From the NCBI RefSeq assembly GCF_013359725.1, contig NZ_JABFMW010000009.1:1-64000 (forward strand): 64,000 bases of DNA, in the 5' to 3' direction. Of the stretch, positions 19,241 through 27,686 are shown in pieces (within the stretch, counting starts at the first letter, position 1; each line of letters begins with the position of its first letter). A program made the translations under genes and the position numbers. Origin of the DNA: Pseudarthrobacter sp. C4D7. Lineage in GTDB: Bacteria; Actinomycetota; Actinomycetes; Actinomycetales; Micrococcaceae. The notes below the pieces were generated by a model. It made no database searches. It had not been told where the DNA came from and was given only the letters and a program-made list of their open reading frames with translations.

Positions 19241-19283
19241 AGGTGGGTGCATCTCCGGAAACGGAGGTGCATCCACCTTTTGC
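19241..19283 (+). terminator. intrinsic terminator after the LANTG surface protein
   Basis: Two 15-base arms (19242-19256 and 19263-19277) pair with two G-U wobbles around a six-base loop and are followed by TTTTGCTTT. The hairpin begins about 26 bases after the stop codon. Confidence 0.85.
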
Positions 19284-19292
19284 TTTAGTTTC

Positions 19293-19360
19293 AAGGTTTC
19301 GACAGGCTCGGCCACCGGTTGGGTGTGGGTTTCCGCAACGTTGACTTCGACAAGCTAATG
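19293..19360. repeat. GGTTTCGACAGGCTCGGCC-type intergenic repeat
   Basis: A GGTTTCGACAGGCTCGGCC element is followed about 45 bases later by a partial second copy, ACTTCGACAAGCT. Short elements of this pattern (TTTCGACARGCTC) are scattered between genes of many Micrococcaceae and Microbacteriaceae. The identification is from memory of the pattern; I have not counted copies. Confidence 0.45.
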
Positions 19361-19391
19361 CAACACTTGTTTTGTGGTAACTATTAGGGCT

Positions 19392-19538
19392 ATGGGGAGA
19401 CATTGGCGCAGGGCACCACGCGAATACGACTTTTCCGTCCCACTCCCCCGCCCACAGGTGCTCGGCTACGCCCTCCTCGTTCTCCTCGCGGCCTGCGCCT
19501 TCGCCACCGCCGCTTTTGCCCTTCTACGGACGTCCTGA
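19392..19538 (+). CDS. small single-span membrane protein (48 residues)
   Basis: An ATG-started frame encodes MGRHWRRAPREYDFSVPLPR, then a hydrophobic stretch (VLGYALLVLLAACAFATAA) and a short tail ending LLRTS. A basic N-terminus followed by one membrane segment is a coherent small membrane protein. The GAGG at its stop codon is well placed as the ribosome-binding site of the VanZ-like gene that starts 8 bases later, so the two are probably co-translated. The function is unknown. Confidence 0.5.
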   Translation: MGRHWRRAPREYDFSVPLPRPQVLGYALLVLLAACAFATAAFALLRTS

Positions 19539-19545
19539 GGCCCAT

Positions 19546-20001
19546 TTGAGAATCCTCAACAACCACCGGCTGTGGCAGCTCATCCTCGCGGCCATGGTGG
19601 TTCCGTTGGCGCTCGTCGCTTTCTGGCCGACACCCGTGGACCAGCCCGTCTCAGGGCAGCTGGCCATTGTGTTGAATTTCCTCCACCACCACGGCATTCC
19701 CCGCTGGTTTAACTACGACTTTGTGGAACGGTCCGCCAACGTTGCATTGTTCCTTCCCGTTGGCTTCGTTGGCGCCCTGGCATTTCCCAACAAAAAATGG
19801 TGGCAAATCGGAGCTTTCGGAATGCTCGTTTCCGGCTGCATCGAACTGGGTCAGTTCCTGTTTCTTCACAGCCGCTTTGCAAGCCCGTCAGATGTCATGA
19901 CCAACACGTCAGGTGCTGTCATCGGCGCCCTAGTGGCACTCGTGGCCATGCAAGAAAGGAGGCCCGCCGCCTTCCGGCAACGGGCCTCCCAAAAACAATA
20001 G
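19546..20001 (+). CDS. VanZ-like membrane protein
   Basis: A 151-residue protein with four membrane segments and the VanZ pattern: a first helix, PTPVDQPVSGQL, the segment SANVALFLPVGFVGAL, then GCIELGQFLFLHSRFASPSDVMTNTSGAVIGA (read in parts), with the conserved E-x-x-Q and D-x-x-x-N-T. VanZ homologues are linked to low-level teicoplanin resistance in enterococci, but in most bacteria their role is unknown. The TTG at 19546 is preferred because GAGG lies five bases upstream; a TTG at 19516 would overlap the small gene before it. The 3' end overlaps the galU terminator. Confidence 0.8.
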   Translation: MRILNNHRLWQLILAAMVVPLALVAFWPTPVDQPVSGQLAIVLNFLHHHGIPRWFNYDFVERSANVALFLPVGFVGALAFPNKKWWQIGAFGMLVSGCIELGQFLFLHSRFASPSDVMTNTSGAVIGALVALVAMQERRPAAFRQRASQKQ

Positions 20002-20004
20002 AAC
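19955..20004 (-). terminator. intrinsic terminator of galU
   Basis: GGAGGCCCG and CGGGCCTCC form a nine-base-pair stem around a 14-base loop. Read on the minus strand it lies just after the galU stop and is followed by TTTCTTG. It sits inside the last codons of the convergent VanZ-like gene. Confidence 0.7.
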
Positions 20005-20011
20005 GCCAGGA

Positions 20012-20902
20012 CTACCCGACGAAGCCCTTCATCCAGGTCTTCAGGTCCTCACCGAACTCCACGCGCTCGGACGCCAGCGTGATGACCGCCTTGAGGTAGC
20101 TCAGCTTGTCGCCCGTGTCATAACGGCGGCCCTTGAAGACCACGCCGTACACGCCCGAACCTTCACCCTCGCCGGCGGCGAGGGTCTGCAGGGCGTCGGT
20201 CAGCTGGATCTCGTTGCCACGGCCGGGAGCGGTATTCTCCAGGACGCCGAACACCGAGTGGTGCAGCACGTAGCGGCCGATCACGGCCAGGTTGGACGGT
20301 GCGTCCGCGACGGCCGGCTTCTCCACCAGGCTGTTGACGCGGACGTAGTCCTCGCCTTCAACAACCGAGATGTCAGCGCAGCCGTAGGCACTGATCTGGG
20401 AGGGATCAACCTCGATCAGGGCGATAACCGAACCGCCGGTCTTCTGCTGCACCGCCATCATGGTGCTCAGCAGGTCCTCTGCCTCGTCGATGAGGTCGTC
20501 ACCCAAGAGCACCGCGAAGGGCTCGTCACCCACGTGCTGCTGGGCGCAGAGCACGGCGTGGCCCAGGCCCTTGGCCTCGCCCTGGCGGACGTAGTGGATG
20601 GGGCCCAGGTTGGAGGCGTACTCCACCAGTCCCAGCTTGTCCTTGTCGCCCTTGGCTTCCAGGGCAGCTTCCAGGCCGGGTTCCCGGTCGAAGTGGTCTT
20701 CCAGGGCGCGCTTGTTGCGGCCCGTGATCATCAGCAGGTCAGAGAGACCAGCGTTGATGGCTTCCTCCACCACATACTGGATGGCCGGGCGGTCTACCAC
20801 CGGCAACATTTCCTTCGGCATTGCCTTGGTGGCGGGCAGGAAGCGTGTTCCCAATCCGGCAGCAGGAATGACGGCTTTGGTAATAGCTTTCCCCGTAGTC
20901 AT
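20012..20902 (-). CDS. galU: UTP-glucose-1-phosphate uridylyltransferase
   Basis: A 296-residue nucleotidyltransferase. The N-terminal AVIPAAGLGTRFLPATKAMPKEMLPV is the family signature (residues 10-35, read in two parts). GEAKGLGHAVLCA and the VEKP loop are also present. It makes UDP-glucose, the substrate of the UDP-glucose dehydrogenase encoded upstream, so it feeds the exopolysaccharide pathway. It is transcribed alone, opposite to the cluster, and has its own terminator. Confidence 0.95.
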   Translation of the reverse strand: MTTGKAITKAVIPAAGLGTRFLPATKAMPKEMLPVVDRPAIQYVVEEAINAGLSDLLMITGRNKRALEDHFDREPGLEAALEAKGDKDKLGLVEYASNLGPIHYVRQGEAKGLGHAVLCAQQHVGDEPFAVLLGDDLIDEAEDLLSTMMAVQQKTGGSVIALIEVDPSQISAYGCADISVVEGEDYVRVNSLVEKPAVADAPSNLAVIGRYVLHHSVFGVLENTAPGRGNEIQLTDALQTLAAGEGEGSGVYGVVFKGRRYDTGDKLSYLKAVITLASERVEFGEDLKTWMKGFVG

Positions 20903-20964
20903 AGCTGAACCTTAACAAATTTGATGGAGAGACCCGCAATCGGGACGGAAATCGTTGGATAAAT

Positions 20965-21750
20965 TTAGCGGCCGCGGCCCGTGAATTTGGGCACACGCTT
21001 TTCCTGGAACGCCCGGAATCCCTCCGCGTAGTCCTCGGTCTTGCACAGCCGGGCCTGCTCCACGTTCTCCTCCTGCATGGCCTGCCACAGGCCCAGGCGC
21101 TGGTCGCGGATGTGCGCCACCAGCCTCTTGGAGGCAACAAAGGCCCCCGTGGCACCGGCAGCCACCCGCGACACAATTTCCCGGGTGGAATCCAGCAGAG
21201 AGTCAGCCGGCATGGCGCGGCTGAACATCCCCTGCGCCACGGCCTCGGCGCCGGAGATCAAGTCCGCGGTGTAGATCAGGTCCAGCGTCCGGTGCATGCC
21301 CAGCCGCTCCGTGAAATACCAGTGCCCGCCCGAATCCAGCGTGGCCCCCAGCTTGGCGAACGGCGAACCGAACTTCGCGTTCTCCGCCACGTACACCACG
21401 TCCGTGGCCAGCAGGAGCCCCAGCCCCACGCCCAGGCACGCCCCCTGCGCCGCAGCAAACGTGGGTGCGGGGAAGGCCGCCATCTTCTGCAGCAGCGGCT
21501 CCACCAGCCCGCCCAGGTACGCCGCGGCGTCGTCGCTCTCCGGGGTAACCCCGGAGATGTCCCGGCCCGCGCAGAACGCCCGGCCCTCACCCCTGAGCAG
21601 CAGCGCCCGCACCTCGCCGCGCGAGGCGGCAGCAGCGTCGTCGTACGCCTGGGTTAAATCCCGCAGCGCCTGCTCATCCAGGGAGTTCAGCTTGTGCGGG
21701 GCGTCCAGCACTACCTCGGCGATGCCGTTGCTGATGGAAAGGGAAATCAT
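20965..21750 (-). CDS. paaG: enoyl-CoA hydratase/isomerase, probable epoxyphenylacetyl-CoA isomerase
   Basis: A 261-residue crotonase-fold protein with the oxyanion-hole motifs FCAGRDISG (about 60-68) and QGACLGVGLGL. The LDSGG segment supplies an Asp where PaaG isomerases have their catalytic Asp, while the usual hydratase Glu pair is not evident. The ending PKFTGRG is typical of PaaG. It would convert ring-1,2-epoxyphenylacetyl-CoA to the oxepin. It is the last gene of the leftward paaABCDE operon, 42 bases after paaE. PaaF-type hydratase activity is the main alternative. Confidence 0.75.
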   Translation of the reverse strand: MISLSISNGIAEVVLDAPHKLNSLDEQALRDLTQAYDDAAAASRGEVRALLLRGEGRAFCAGRDISGVTPESDDAAAYLGGLVEPLLQKMAAFPAPTFAAAQGACLGVGLGLLLATDVVYVAENAKFGSPFAKLGATLDSGGHWYFTERLGMHRTLDLIYTADLISGAEAVAQGMFSRAMPADSLLDSTREIVSRVAAGATGAFVASKRLVAHIRDQRLGLWQAMQEENVEQARLCKTEDYAEGFRAFQEKRVPKFTGRGR

Positions 21751-21792
21751 GAGGCTCCTCGGGTGGGGCGGATTCAGGCGGCGGAGAACGGA

Positions 21793-23019
21793 TCAGACGT
21801 CGAAGTCGACCGTGACTTCCTTGCTGCTGGGGTGGCTCTGGCAGGTCAGGACGTAGCCCTTGTCCAGCTCATCCTGCTCCAGCGCGTAGTTCTCATCCAT
21901 GGTCACGCTGCCGGTGACCACCTTGGCCCGGCAGGTGCCGCACACTCCCCCGGCGCACGCGAACGGCACGTCGGGGCGCACCCGCAGCGCCGCGTTCAGG
22001 ATGGACTCGCGGGCGTGCGTGGGGCTGGCCACCTCGCCCTGCAGGCCGTCCAGCTTGAACGTGATCTTGTACGTCTCCTTGGACTCGTCCACCACCACGG
22101 GACGGCCGGCGTGGCCCTCCGGGCGGTCCGGCTTGCCGGAGGTGAACAGCTCGAACCGGACGTTCTCCGGCTTCACCCCGCGCTCGGCCAGGGTGTCCCG
22201 GCACAGCTGCACCAGCTCGAACGGCCCGCACAGGAACCACTCGTCAACATCGTCCGCGTGCAGGGCCGTGCCCAGCAGCTGCTGCAGCTTCTCGGCATCG
22301 ATCCGGCCGGAGAGCAGCGGCGCAATCCGCTGCTCACGGCTCAGCACGTGGTGGATGGCCAGCCGCTGCGGGTACTTGTCCTTCAGGTCCGCCAGTTCCT
22401 CCAGGAACATCACGTCCATGGCGGCCTTGTTGGCGTAGATCAGGTCGAACCGGGTGTCCGGGTTGGCGGCCAGCAGCGTCCGGGCGATGGCGATCACCGG
22501 GGTGATGCCGGACCCGGCCGCGATGGCCACGAAGTTCCCGGCCTCCCCCGCGAGGTCCTCCGGGTGGTTCATGGAGTTCATGACGTTCTGCTCCACGGCC
22601 ACACCGTCGCGGCCGTGCTTGGACACGAACGCGCCCATGGGGCTCATCACGTCCAGGGTGTCCCCCGCCTTCAGCTCGGCGTTGGCCCACGTGGAGAACA
22701 GCCCGCCCAGGTCCTTTTTGATGGCCACGCGGATCTCGCTGGTGCCGTCCGCGAAGCTGCGCGGCTCGGCGCAAATGGAGTAGCTGCGGCGGATTTCCTT
22801 CGGCTCGCCGGCCTCATCCGGCAGGGTGGTGCGCAGGGCCACGTACTGGCCGGGCAGGTAATCGAACTTGCCGGCGAGCCCGGCCGGCACATGGAAGCTG
22901 ACCTCGATGGCATCGTCGGTGAGCCGGCGCACCTCCTTCACCGCAAGGGAATGGAAGGACGGACGACGGCGGCCGGTCACCTCAGCCTCTTCGGCGGCGG
23001 TCTGGCGGACAACAGGCAT
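21793..23019 (-). CDS. paaE: phenylacetyl-CoA epoxidase reductase subunit PaaE
   Basis: A 408-residue flavodoxin-reductase/ferredoxin fusion. The FAD domain has RRSYSICAEP, the NAD domain has GSGITPVIAIARTLL, and the C-terminal plant-type 2Fe-2S domain has CAGGVCGTC plus a later Cys in VLTCQSHP. It passes electrons from NADPH to the PaaA di-iron centre. The start ATG 23019 (MPVVRQTAAEEAEV) follows a GGAAG site; the in-frame extension upstream overlaps paaD and is unlikely. It lies ten bases after paaD. Confidence 0.95.
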   Translation of the reverse strand: MPVVRQTAAEEAEVTGRRRPSFHSLAVKEVRRLTDDAIEVSFHVPAGLAGKFDYLPGQYVALRTTLPDEAGEPKEIRRSYSICAEPRSFADGTSEIRVAIKKDLGGLFSTWANAELKAGDTLDVMSPMGAFVSKHGRDGVAVEQNVMNSMNHPEDLAGEAGNFVAIAAGSGITPVIAIARTLLAANPDTRFDLIYANKAAMDVMFLEELADLKDKYPQRLAIHHVLSREQRIAPLLSGRIDAEKLQQLLGTALHADDVDEWFLCGPFELVQLCRDTLAERGVKPENVRFELFTSGKPDRPEGHAGRPVVVDESKETYKITFKLDGLQGEVASPTHARESILNAALRVRPDVPFACAGGVCGTCRAKVVTGSVTMDENYALEQDELDKGYVLTCQSHPSSKEVTVDFDV

Positions 23020-23029
23020 GGGGGCTTCC

Positions 23030-23560
23030 TTACAGGACTTTGAAGTAGTCGAACGGTTCCTTGCAGTCCTGGCACACATACAGCGCCTTGCAGGACGTGG
23101 AACCGAAGCGGGTGAGTTCCTTGGTGTTGAGGCTGTTGCACTGCGGGCACTTCACGGCCAGGCTCAGCCGGATGGGGCCGGAGTGGCCGCCGGCGCGGGA
23201 GTTCCCGCTGGGCGGGGCGATGCCGTATTCCTGCAGCTTCTGCTTGCCGGCCTCGGTCATCCAGTCCGTGGTCCACGCCGGGGCCAGGACCAGGTCCACG
23301 TGCACATCCTCATAGCCTTCCTTCTTGAAGGCCGTGAAGAGGTCGTCCCGGATGGCGTCCATGGCCGGGCAGCCCGAGTACGTGGGCGTGATGGTCACGG
23401 TGACTTTGTTGTCCGTGACCTGCACGTCCCGCAGGATGCCCAGGTCCGCGATGGTGAGCACCGGGATTTCCGGGTCCACCACGGTGGCGGCGATGTCCCA
23501 GGCGTCCTGCTGCGGGGTGCGGGTGCGGGATTCGAAGTCCGAGATGTACACGGCTGTCAC
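23030..23560 (-). CDS. paaD: phenylacetyl-CoA epoxidase accessory subunit PaaD
   Basis: A 176-residue protein with an N-terminal MIP18/DUF59 domain (DPEIPVLTIADLGILRDV and PTYSGCPAMDAI). The C-terminal zinc-ribbon-like part has CPQCNS and CQDC. PaaD is needed for a functional epoxidase, probably in Fe-S or di-iron maturation. The GTG start overlaps the paaC stop (GTGA), so translation is coupled. Confidence 0.93.
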   Translation of the reverse strand: MTAVYISDFESRTRTPQQDAWDIAATVVDPEIPVLTIADLGILRDVQVTDNKVTVTITPTYSGCPAMDAIRDDLFTAFKKEGYEDVHVDLVLAPAWTTDWMTEAGKQKLQEYGIAPPSGNSRAGGHSGPIRLSLAVKCPQCNSLNTKELTRFGSTSCKALYVCQDCKEPFDYFKVL

Positions 23561-24474
23561 CAGCTGGCGCCGGGGTGCTCGCGGGCCAGCACCTGCATCT
23601 CCGCGAGGATGTAGCCCAGGTGCTCCGAGTGCCTGCCGTAACGGCCGCCGCCGGGGGCTGCGGGCACGTCCGGAACCTCGAGTTCGGCTTCCTTGAGGAC
23701 GTCCTCGATGAGGCGGTCAAAGTCGGCTTTAAGGCTGGAAGGCGCGACGGCGGCGCCCGCCTGGGCGAGCCTTTCGGTCAGTTCGTCGTCCTGGAACAGT
23801 TCGTTGACGTACGGCCACATGGTCCGCAGGCCGTGGATCATGCGCTGCCGCGATTCGTCCGTGCCGCCGGCCAGGCGCAGGACCCACTGGGCGCTGTGGT
23901 CGCGGTGGTAGTCCACTTCCTTGACGGCCTTGGCGGCGATGGCGGCCAGGGTGGCGTCAGTGGATTCGGTGAGGCGGCGGTAGAGCTCGTACTGGTAGTA
24001 GCTCACCACGAACTGGCGGGCGATGGTGGCCGCGAAGTCCCCGTTGGGCTGCTCGAACAGCTGCACGCTGCGGAACTCGTGCTCGCGGCGGAAGTAGGCC
24101 AGGTCATCCTCTGACTGCGGGTTGCCGTCCTCGTTGGGCATGCTGGCGCCGGCGTAGGTGAGGAAGCTGCGGGCGTGGCCCAGCTGGTCCAGGGCGATGT
24201 TGCCCAGAGCGATGTCTTCCTCCAGTTCGGGTGCCCGGGAGATCCAGTGGCCCAGGCGCTGCGCGAGGATCAGGGCGTCATCGCCCAGGCGGAGGGCGTA
24301 CTCGGCCACGTCTTCGGTGGGCTTGGCCAGGCCGGTCCTGACCTCCAGCGCGATGTCCTCCGGGCGGAGGGCGTTGCCGGGGGTGATCCGGGTGGCGGAG
24401 GCGTTGGAGTCGCCGCCGGCCACACCGGTGGAGATGTCGCCGTGGCCTGTGGTGGGGGCGTTGGGGGTGCTCAC
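23557..24474 (-). CDS. paaC: phenylacetyl-CoA epoxidase structural subunit PaaC
   Basis: A 305-residue ferritin-like helical protein with LAQRLGHWISRAPELEEDIALGNIALDQLGHA (residues about 70-102, read in parts) and KAVKEVDYHRDHSAQWVLRLAGG, as in the PaaC partner of PaaA. The N-terminal 35 residues are low-complexity. It forms the heterodimeric core of the epoxidase with PaaA. The GTG start overlaps the paaB stop by four bases. Confidence 0.95.
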   Translation of the reverse strand: MSTPNAPTTGHGDISTGVAGGDSNASATRITPGNALRPEDIALEVRTGLAKPTEDVAEYALRLGDDALILAQRLGHWISRAPELEEDIALGNIALDQLGHARSFLTYAGASMPNEDGNPQSEDDLAYFRREHEFRSVQLFEQPNGDFAATIARQFVVSYYQYELYRRLTESTDATLAAIAAKAVKEVDYHRDHSAQWVLRLAGGTDESRQRMIHGLRTMWPYVNELFQDDELTERLAQAGAAVAPSSLKADFDRLIEDVLKEAELEVPDVPAAPGGGRYGRHSEHLGYILAEMQVLAREHPGASW

Positions 24475-24848
24475 AGGTGCTTCACTCCCTCGCTCTTGGT
24501 GTAGTACGTGGCGTGCCGGTAGTCCTTGCCCTGGGGCGACTCGAAGAAGGAGCCCTTGGAGTCGGGGTCGCTGGCGGCGATGGCGTCGGCCGGGACCACC
24601 CAGATGGACACGCCCTCGTTGCGGCGGGTGTAGAGGTCCCGCGCGTTCCGGAGGGCCATGGCGGCGTCCGGGGCGTGAAGGGAGCCGGCGTGGACGTGGC
24701 TCAGGCCGCGGCTGGAGCGGACGAAGACCTCCCAGAGGCCCCAGGTGGAGCGGTCGTGGTGGTCCGGTGCAGGCGAAACTTTGGGGGCTTCGCGGTTGAT
24801 GTCAATGGCGGCGCTTGCGGGTGCGTCCGGGTTGCCGTGCGGGCTCAT
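24471..24848 (-). CDS. paaB: phenylacetyl-CoA epoxidase subunit PaaB
   Basis: A 125-residue protein with the PaaB core [20 protein letters not shown] and [18 protein letters not shown]. PaaB bridges the PaaAC dimers of the epoxidase complex. Its ATG overlaps the paaA stop (ATGA). The first 33 residues are a disordered extension not needed for the fold. Confidence 0.95.
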   Translation of the reverse strand: MSPHGNPDAPASAAIDINREAPKVSPAPDHHDRSTWGLWEVFVRSSRGLSHVHAGSLHAPDAAMALRNARDLYTRRNEGVSIWVVPADAIAASDPDSKGSFFESPQGKDYRHATYYTKSEGVKHL

Positions 24849-25837
24849 GCTGCGTATTCCTTCGTCTTCTTTGACTGTTTTGCTGCGTAGGCGGCTGCTG
24901 CCTCGCGGACCCAGGCGCCGTCGTCGTGCGCTGCCCGCCGGCGCTCAAGGCGCTGGGCGTTGCAGGGACCGCGGCCAGCCAGGACTTCGTGGAACTCGTC
25001 CCAGTCCAGCGGGCCGTGCTCCCACTTTTTGGTGTCCTCGTTGAAGCGGATCTGGTCATCCGGGAGGGTGAGGCCCAGGACCTTGACCTGCTCCACCATC
25101 ATGCCCACGAACCGGCTGCGGAGCTCGTCATTGCTGAACCGCTTGATGTTCCAGGCCATGGACTGCTTGGAGTTGGGGGAATCGTCATCCGGCGGGCCGA
25201 ACATCATCAGCGCCGGGGCGTACCAGCGGTTGACGGCGTCCTGGGCCATCTGCTTCTGCTCGGGGGTGCCGTTGGAGAGTTCCAGGAGGATCTCGAAGCC
25301 CTGGCGCTGGTGGAAGGACTCTTCCTTGCAGACGCGCACCATGGCGCGGCCGTAGGGGCCGTACGAGGCGCGGCACAGCGGGACCTGGTTGCAGATGGCT
25401 GCGCCGTCCACCAGCCAGCCGATGGCGCCCATGTCCGCCCAGGTGCGGGCCGGGTAGTTGAAGATGCTGGAGTAGCGGGCCTTGCCGGCGATGAGGTCGT
25501 CCATCATCTTGTCCCGGGACTGGCCGAGCGTTTCCGCGGCCGAGTAGAGGTAGAGCCCGTGGCCGGCCTCGTCCTGGACCTTGGCCATGAGGATGGCCTT
25601 GCGCTTCAGGCTGGGGGCGCGGGAAATCCAGTTGGCCTCCGGCTGCATGCCGATGATTTCGGAGTGCGCGTGCTGGGAGACCTGGCGCAGGAGCGTCTTG
25701 CGGTAGGCCGCCGGCATCCAGTCGCGGGGCTCGATGCGCGAGTCCTCGGCGATGATCCGGTCGAAGTGGGCCTGGCCTGCCGCATCCTCTTCCGGGGTTA
25801 GCTCAGCCGGCACTGACTGCAAGTTCTGCGCTGCCAT
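24845..25837 (-). CDS. paaA: phenylacetyl-CoA epoxidase catalytic subunit PaaA
   Basis: A 330-residue ferritin-like di-iron protein. Carboxylate/His ligand motifs are visible in [18 protein letters not shown] and in [13 protein letters not shown]. PaaA epoxidises the ring of phenylacetyl-CoA, the first ring-activating step of aerobic phenylacetate breakdown. It is the first gene of the leftward operon. TAGGAGCAACC precedes the ATG, and a PaaR-like palindrome lies 41 bp upstream. No phenylacetate-CoA ligase is visible in this window. Confidence 0.96.
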   Translation of the reverse strand: MAAQNLQSVPAELTPEEDAAGQAHFDRIIAEDSRIEPRDWMPAAYRKTLLRQVSQHAHSEIIGMQPEANWISRAPSLKRKAILMAKVQDEAGHGLYLYSAAETLGQSRDKMMDDLIAGKARYSSIFNYPARTWADMGAIGWLVDGAAICNQVPLCRASYGPYGRAMVRVCKEESFHQRQGFEILLELSNGTPEQKQMAQDAVNRWYAPALMMFGPPDDDSPNSKQSMAWNIKRFSNDELRSRFVGMMVEQVKVLGLTLPDDQIRFNEDTKKWEHGPLDWDEFHEVLAGRGPCNAQRLERRRAAHDDGAWVREAAAAYAAKQSKKTKEYAA

Positions 25838-25877
25838 GGTTGCTCCTATGCAAAGACCTGTCGGGCGTCTCGGAATT

Positions 25878-25899
25878 ATTTACCGACCGTTCGTTCAGG
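25878..25899 (-). promoter_or_regulatory. PaaR-like (TetR-family) operator upstream of paaA
   Basis: A 22-bp imperfect palindrome; its core on the + strand is TACCGACCGTTCGTTCAG. From memory, the corynebacterial PaaR consensus is built on ACCG-N2-CG-N2-CGGT, and this site keeps most of those bases. It lies where a repressor would block the paa promoter. No paaR gene is in the window. The match is an inference. Confidence 0.55.
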
Positions 25900-25949
25900 A
25901 TATGCGGGAGCGGGCGGGGCCGTCAAGCGTGCACCCCGTCTTTCACTGC

Positions 25950-26060
25950 CGGCTGTCGACGCGGATCCTCATCCCCGCTGCAGAAGTTCCCCTGCGCGGC
26001 CCACATTCGGGGTGCGCGGGGGAATCTGCGCAGCGGAAACGGGTTTGCGCGTCGCCGGCA
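25950..26060. repeat. long imperfect palindromic repeat, copy A
   Basis: Left arm from TCGACGCGGATCCTCATCC, right arm through GGAATCTGCGCAGCGG to TTTGCGCGTCG, folding around a short ATTCGGG centre. The reverse complement of the left arm matches the right arm over most of its length. Four related copies occur at 29.5, 41.1, 42.3 and 43.4 kb. Confidence 0.75.
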
Positions 26061-26220
26061 CGCCGCGCGCGGAAGGCGCGGGCCGCCGTCGTACGCCCCT
26101 GCCCGCAAGCCGGCACCCGCACTTCTTAAGCCTTTCTTAAAACCCACAGGGGAGAGTTGAACTGCGGGCCGACCAATGCCCTGCACCACGCCCCGTCTCC
26201 CACGCCTCCCAAAGGAAGAA

Positions 26221-26982
26221 ATGCACGGATCAGCCCACCATGACCGCCTGAACCAGCACACCGCACCCACGGCACCCCCGGCCGCCGGCACCCGGTTCAG
26301 GGCACTCCCCCAGCCCCGGCACTGGCTGCCGCTGGGCATTGTGCTGTGCGCCGCCGTCGTGGTGCTGGGCGTTGCTGTGCAACTGGTCCCCGGCGACGCC
26401 ACCGCGGAACTGGGCGTTGACCAGAACCTCAGCCTGCACCACGTTGCCGCACTGACCGCCGTGGCCATGGGGATCAACCTGCTGTTCGGCCCGGTGGTGG
26501 GCCTGCTCCTGATCGCCGCCGCAGCCCTGGCCATCTGGTTCTTCCGGCGCGATCTGGTGGCTGCCGTGGCCTTCGGGCTCACCGCATGCTCGGGCTGGGT
26601 GGCGAGCGAGGCCTTCAAGCTCCTGTTCGCCCGGCAGCGGCCCAACCCGGCCCTGCTGTTCGATCCCCTGGCACCCGAGACCGGCTCCAACAGCTTCCCC
26701 AGCGGGCACGTCAGCTTTGCGGTGGCGCTGGCCTTCGCCCTCTACTTCCTGGCCCGCAGGACCCGGTGGGCCACGCCGGTTGCCGTGGGCGGGGCCGCCG
26801 TGGCGCTGATCGTCGCCTGGTCCAGGCTGTACGTGGGGGTCCACTACCCCACCGACGTCGCGGCCTCCTTCTTCGCCGCCAGCGCCGCCGCCATCCTGCT
26901 CGCCGGGCTCTGGAACCGTTTTGCCCCCGCCCTGGTGGAACGCGTTCCCGCCAGGATCCTCCACCCCTCCCGCCGGGCGTAA
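26221..26982 (+). CDS. PAP2-family membrane phosphatase
   Basis: A 253-residue protein with about five membrane segments and all three PAP2 phosphatase motifs: KLLFARQRP (K-x6-R-P), PSGH, and SRLYVGVHYPTD (S-R-x5-H-x3-D). Members dephosphorylate lipid phosphates such as undecaprenyl diphosphate or phosphatidate. The start ATG 26221 follows AAAGGAAG; the earlier ATG at 26176 has no site. A DedA-family gene follows after nine bases, a pairing that fits lipid-phosphate recycling. Confidence 0.9.
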   Translation: MHGSAHHDRLNQHTAPTAPPAAGTRFRALPQPRHWLPLGIVLCAAVVVLGVAVQLVPGDATAELGVDQNLSLHHVAALTAVAMGINLLFGPVVGLLLIAAAALAIWFFRRDLVAAVAFGLTACSGWVASEAFKLLFARQRPNPALLFDPLAPETGSNSFPSGHVSFAVALAFALYFLARRTRWATPVAVGGAAVALIVAWSRLYVGVHYPTDVAASFFAASAAAILLAGLWNRFAPALVERVPARILHPSRRA

Positions 26983-26991
26983 GGAGCAGCC

Positions 26992-27681
26992 ATGCACAGC
27001 CTTCTGACCTCCCTGGCAGCCTCCGGCCCGCCGTCGCTCCTTGACCCCGCCGGCCTGCTGGAGGGCTTCGGCCCGGCCGCGCTGGGCGTGATCGCCGCGA
27101 TGGTGTTCATCGAATCCGGCGTCCTGTTCCCCTTCCTGCCCGGCGACTCCCTCCTCTTTACCGCCGGCCTGCTGCACCAGCAGCTGAACCTGGCCCTGCC
27201 CCTGCTGATCGGCGTGATCACCGCGGCCGCGATCGGCGGTGACCAGGTGGGGTACCTGCTGGGCCGCAAATTCGGCCGCCGCTGGTTCAAGGACGATGCC
27301 CGCATCCTCAAAACCTCCCACCTGACCGTCACGGAAGAGTTCTTCCGCCGGCACGGCGGCGCCGCCGTCATCCTCGCCCGCTTCGTGCCAATGGTGCGGA
27401 CGTTCGCGCCGGTCACCGCCGGCATTGCCCGCTACGAATACAAGGCGTTCACGCTCTGGAACATGGTGGGCGCCCTGGCCTGGGCAACCTCCGTGACGCT
27501 GCTGGGCACCTGGCTGGGACACTACGAGATCATCGCCAAGAACATCGACGTCATTGCCGTGGTGATGGTCCTGGTCTCCGTGGTGCCGTGGATCGTGGAA
27601 TATCTGAAGCGCCGCCGAAAGGCAAAGCTGGCGGCTGCGGACCCTGTTGACCGCGGCGTTGAGGCGGCTGCGGAAGAATAG
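26992..27681 (+). CDS. DedA-family membrane protein
   Basis: A 229-residue protein with the DedA/SNARE-associated pattern: FIESGVLFPFLPGDSLLF, then GDQVGYLLGRKFGRRWF, FFRRHGGAAVILARFVPMVRTFAPVTAG (read in parts) and several membrane helices. DedA proteins are involved in undecaprenyl-phosphate or phospholipid flipping. The tail is charged and cytoplasmic. It lies between the PAP2 gene and the two-component system with gaps of nine and five bases, so all four genes are probably one transcript. Confidence 0.92.
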   Translation: MHSLLTSLAASGPPSLLDPAGLLEGFGPAALGVIAAMVFIESGVLFPFLPGDSLLFTAGLLHQQLNLALPLLIGVITAAAIGGDQVGYLLGRKFGRRWFKDDARILKTSHLTVTEEFFRRHGGAAVILARFVPMVRTFAPVTAGIARYEYKAFTLWNMVGALAWATSVTLLGTWLGHYEIIAKNIDVIAVVMVLVSVVPWIVEYLKRRRKAKLAAADPVDRGVEAAAEE

Positions 27682-27686
27682 GCGCC

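Larger units (their letters stand above)
25838..26220. other. intergenic region between paaA and the PAP2 gene
   Basis: This 383-bp gap holds the paa promoter and operator, copy A of the long palindromic repeat and a GC-rich stretch. The AAAGGAAG ribosome-binding site of the PAP2 gene lies at its right end. I see no gene in it. Confidence 0.6.

Noticed and set aside
21694..23043. Long open frame antisense to paaE
   Set aside because: paaE on the other strand has full FAD, NAD and 2Fe-2S motifs; the antisense frame is His/Gly/Val-rich and typical of high-GC shadows.
26230..27522. 430-residue frame antisense to the PAP2 and DedA genes
   Set aside because: It spans two genes with complete family motifs and is Gly/Gln-rich without any domain.
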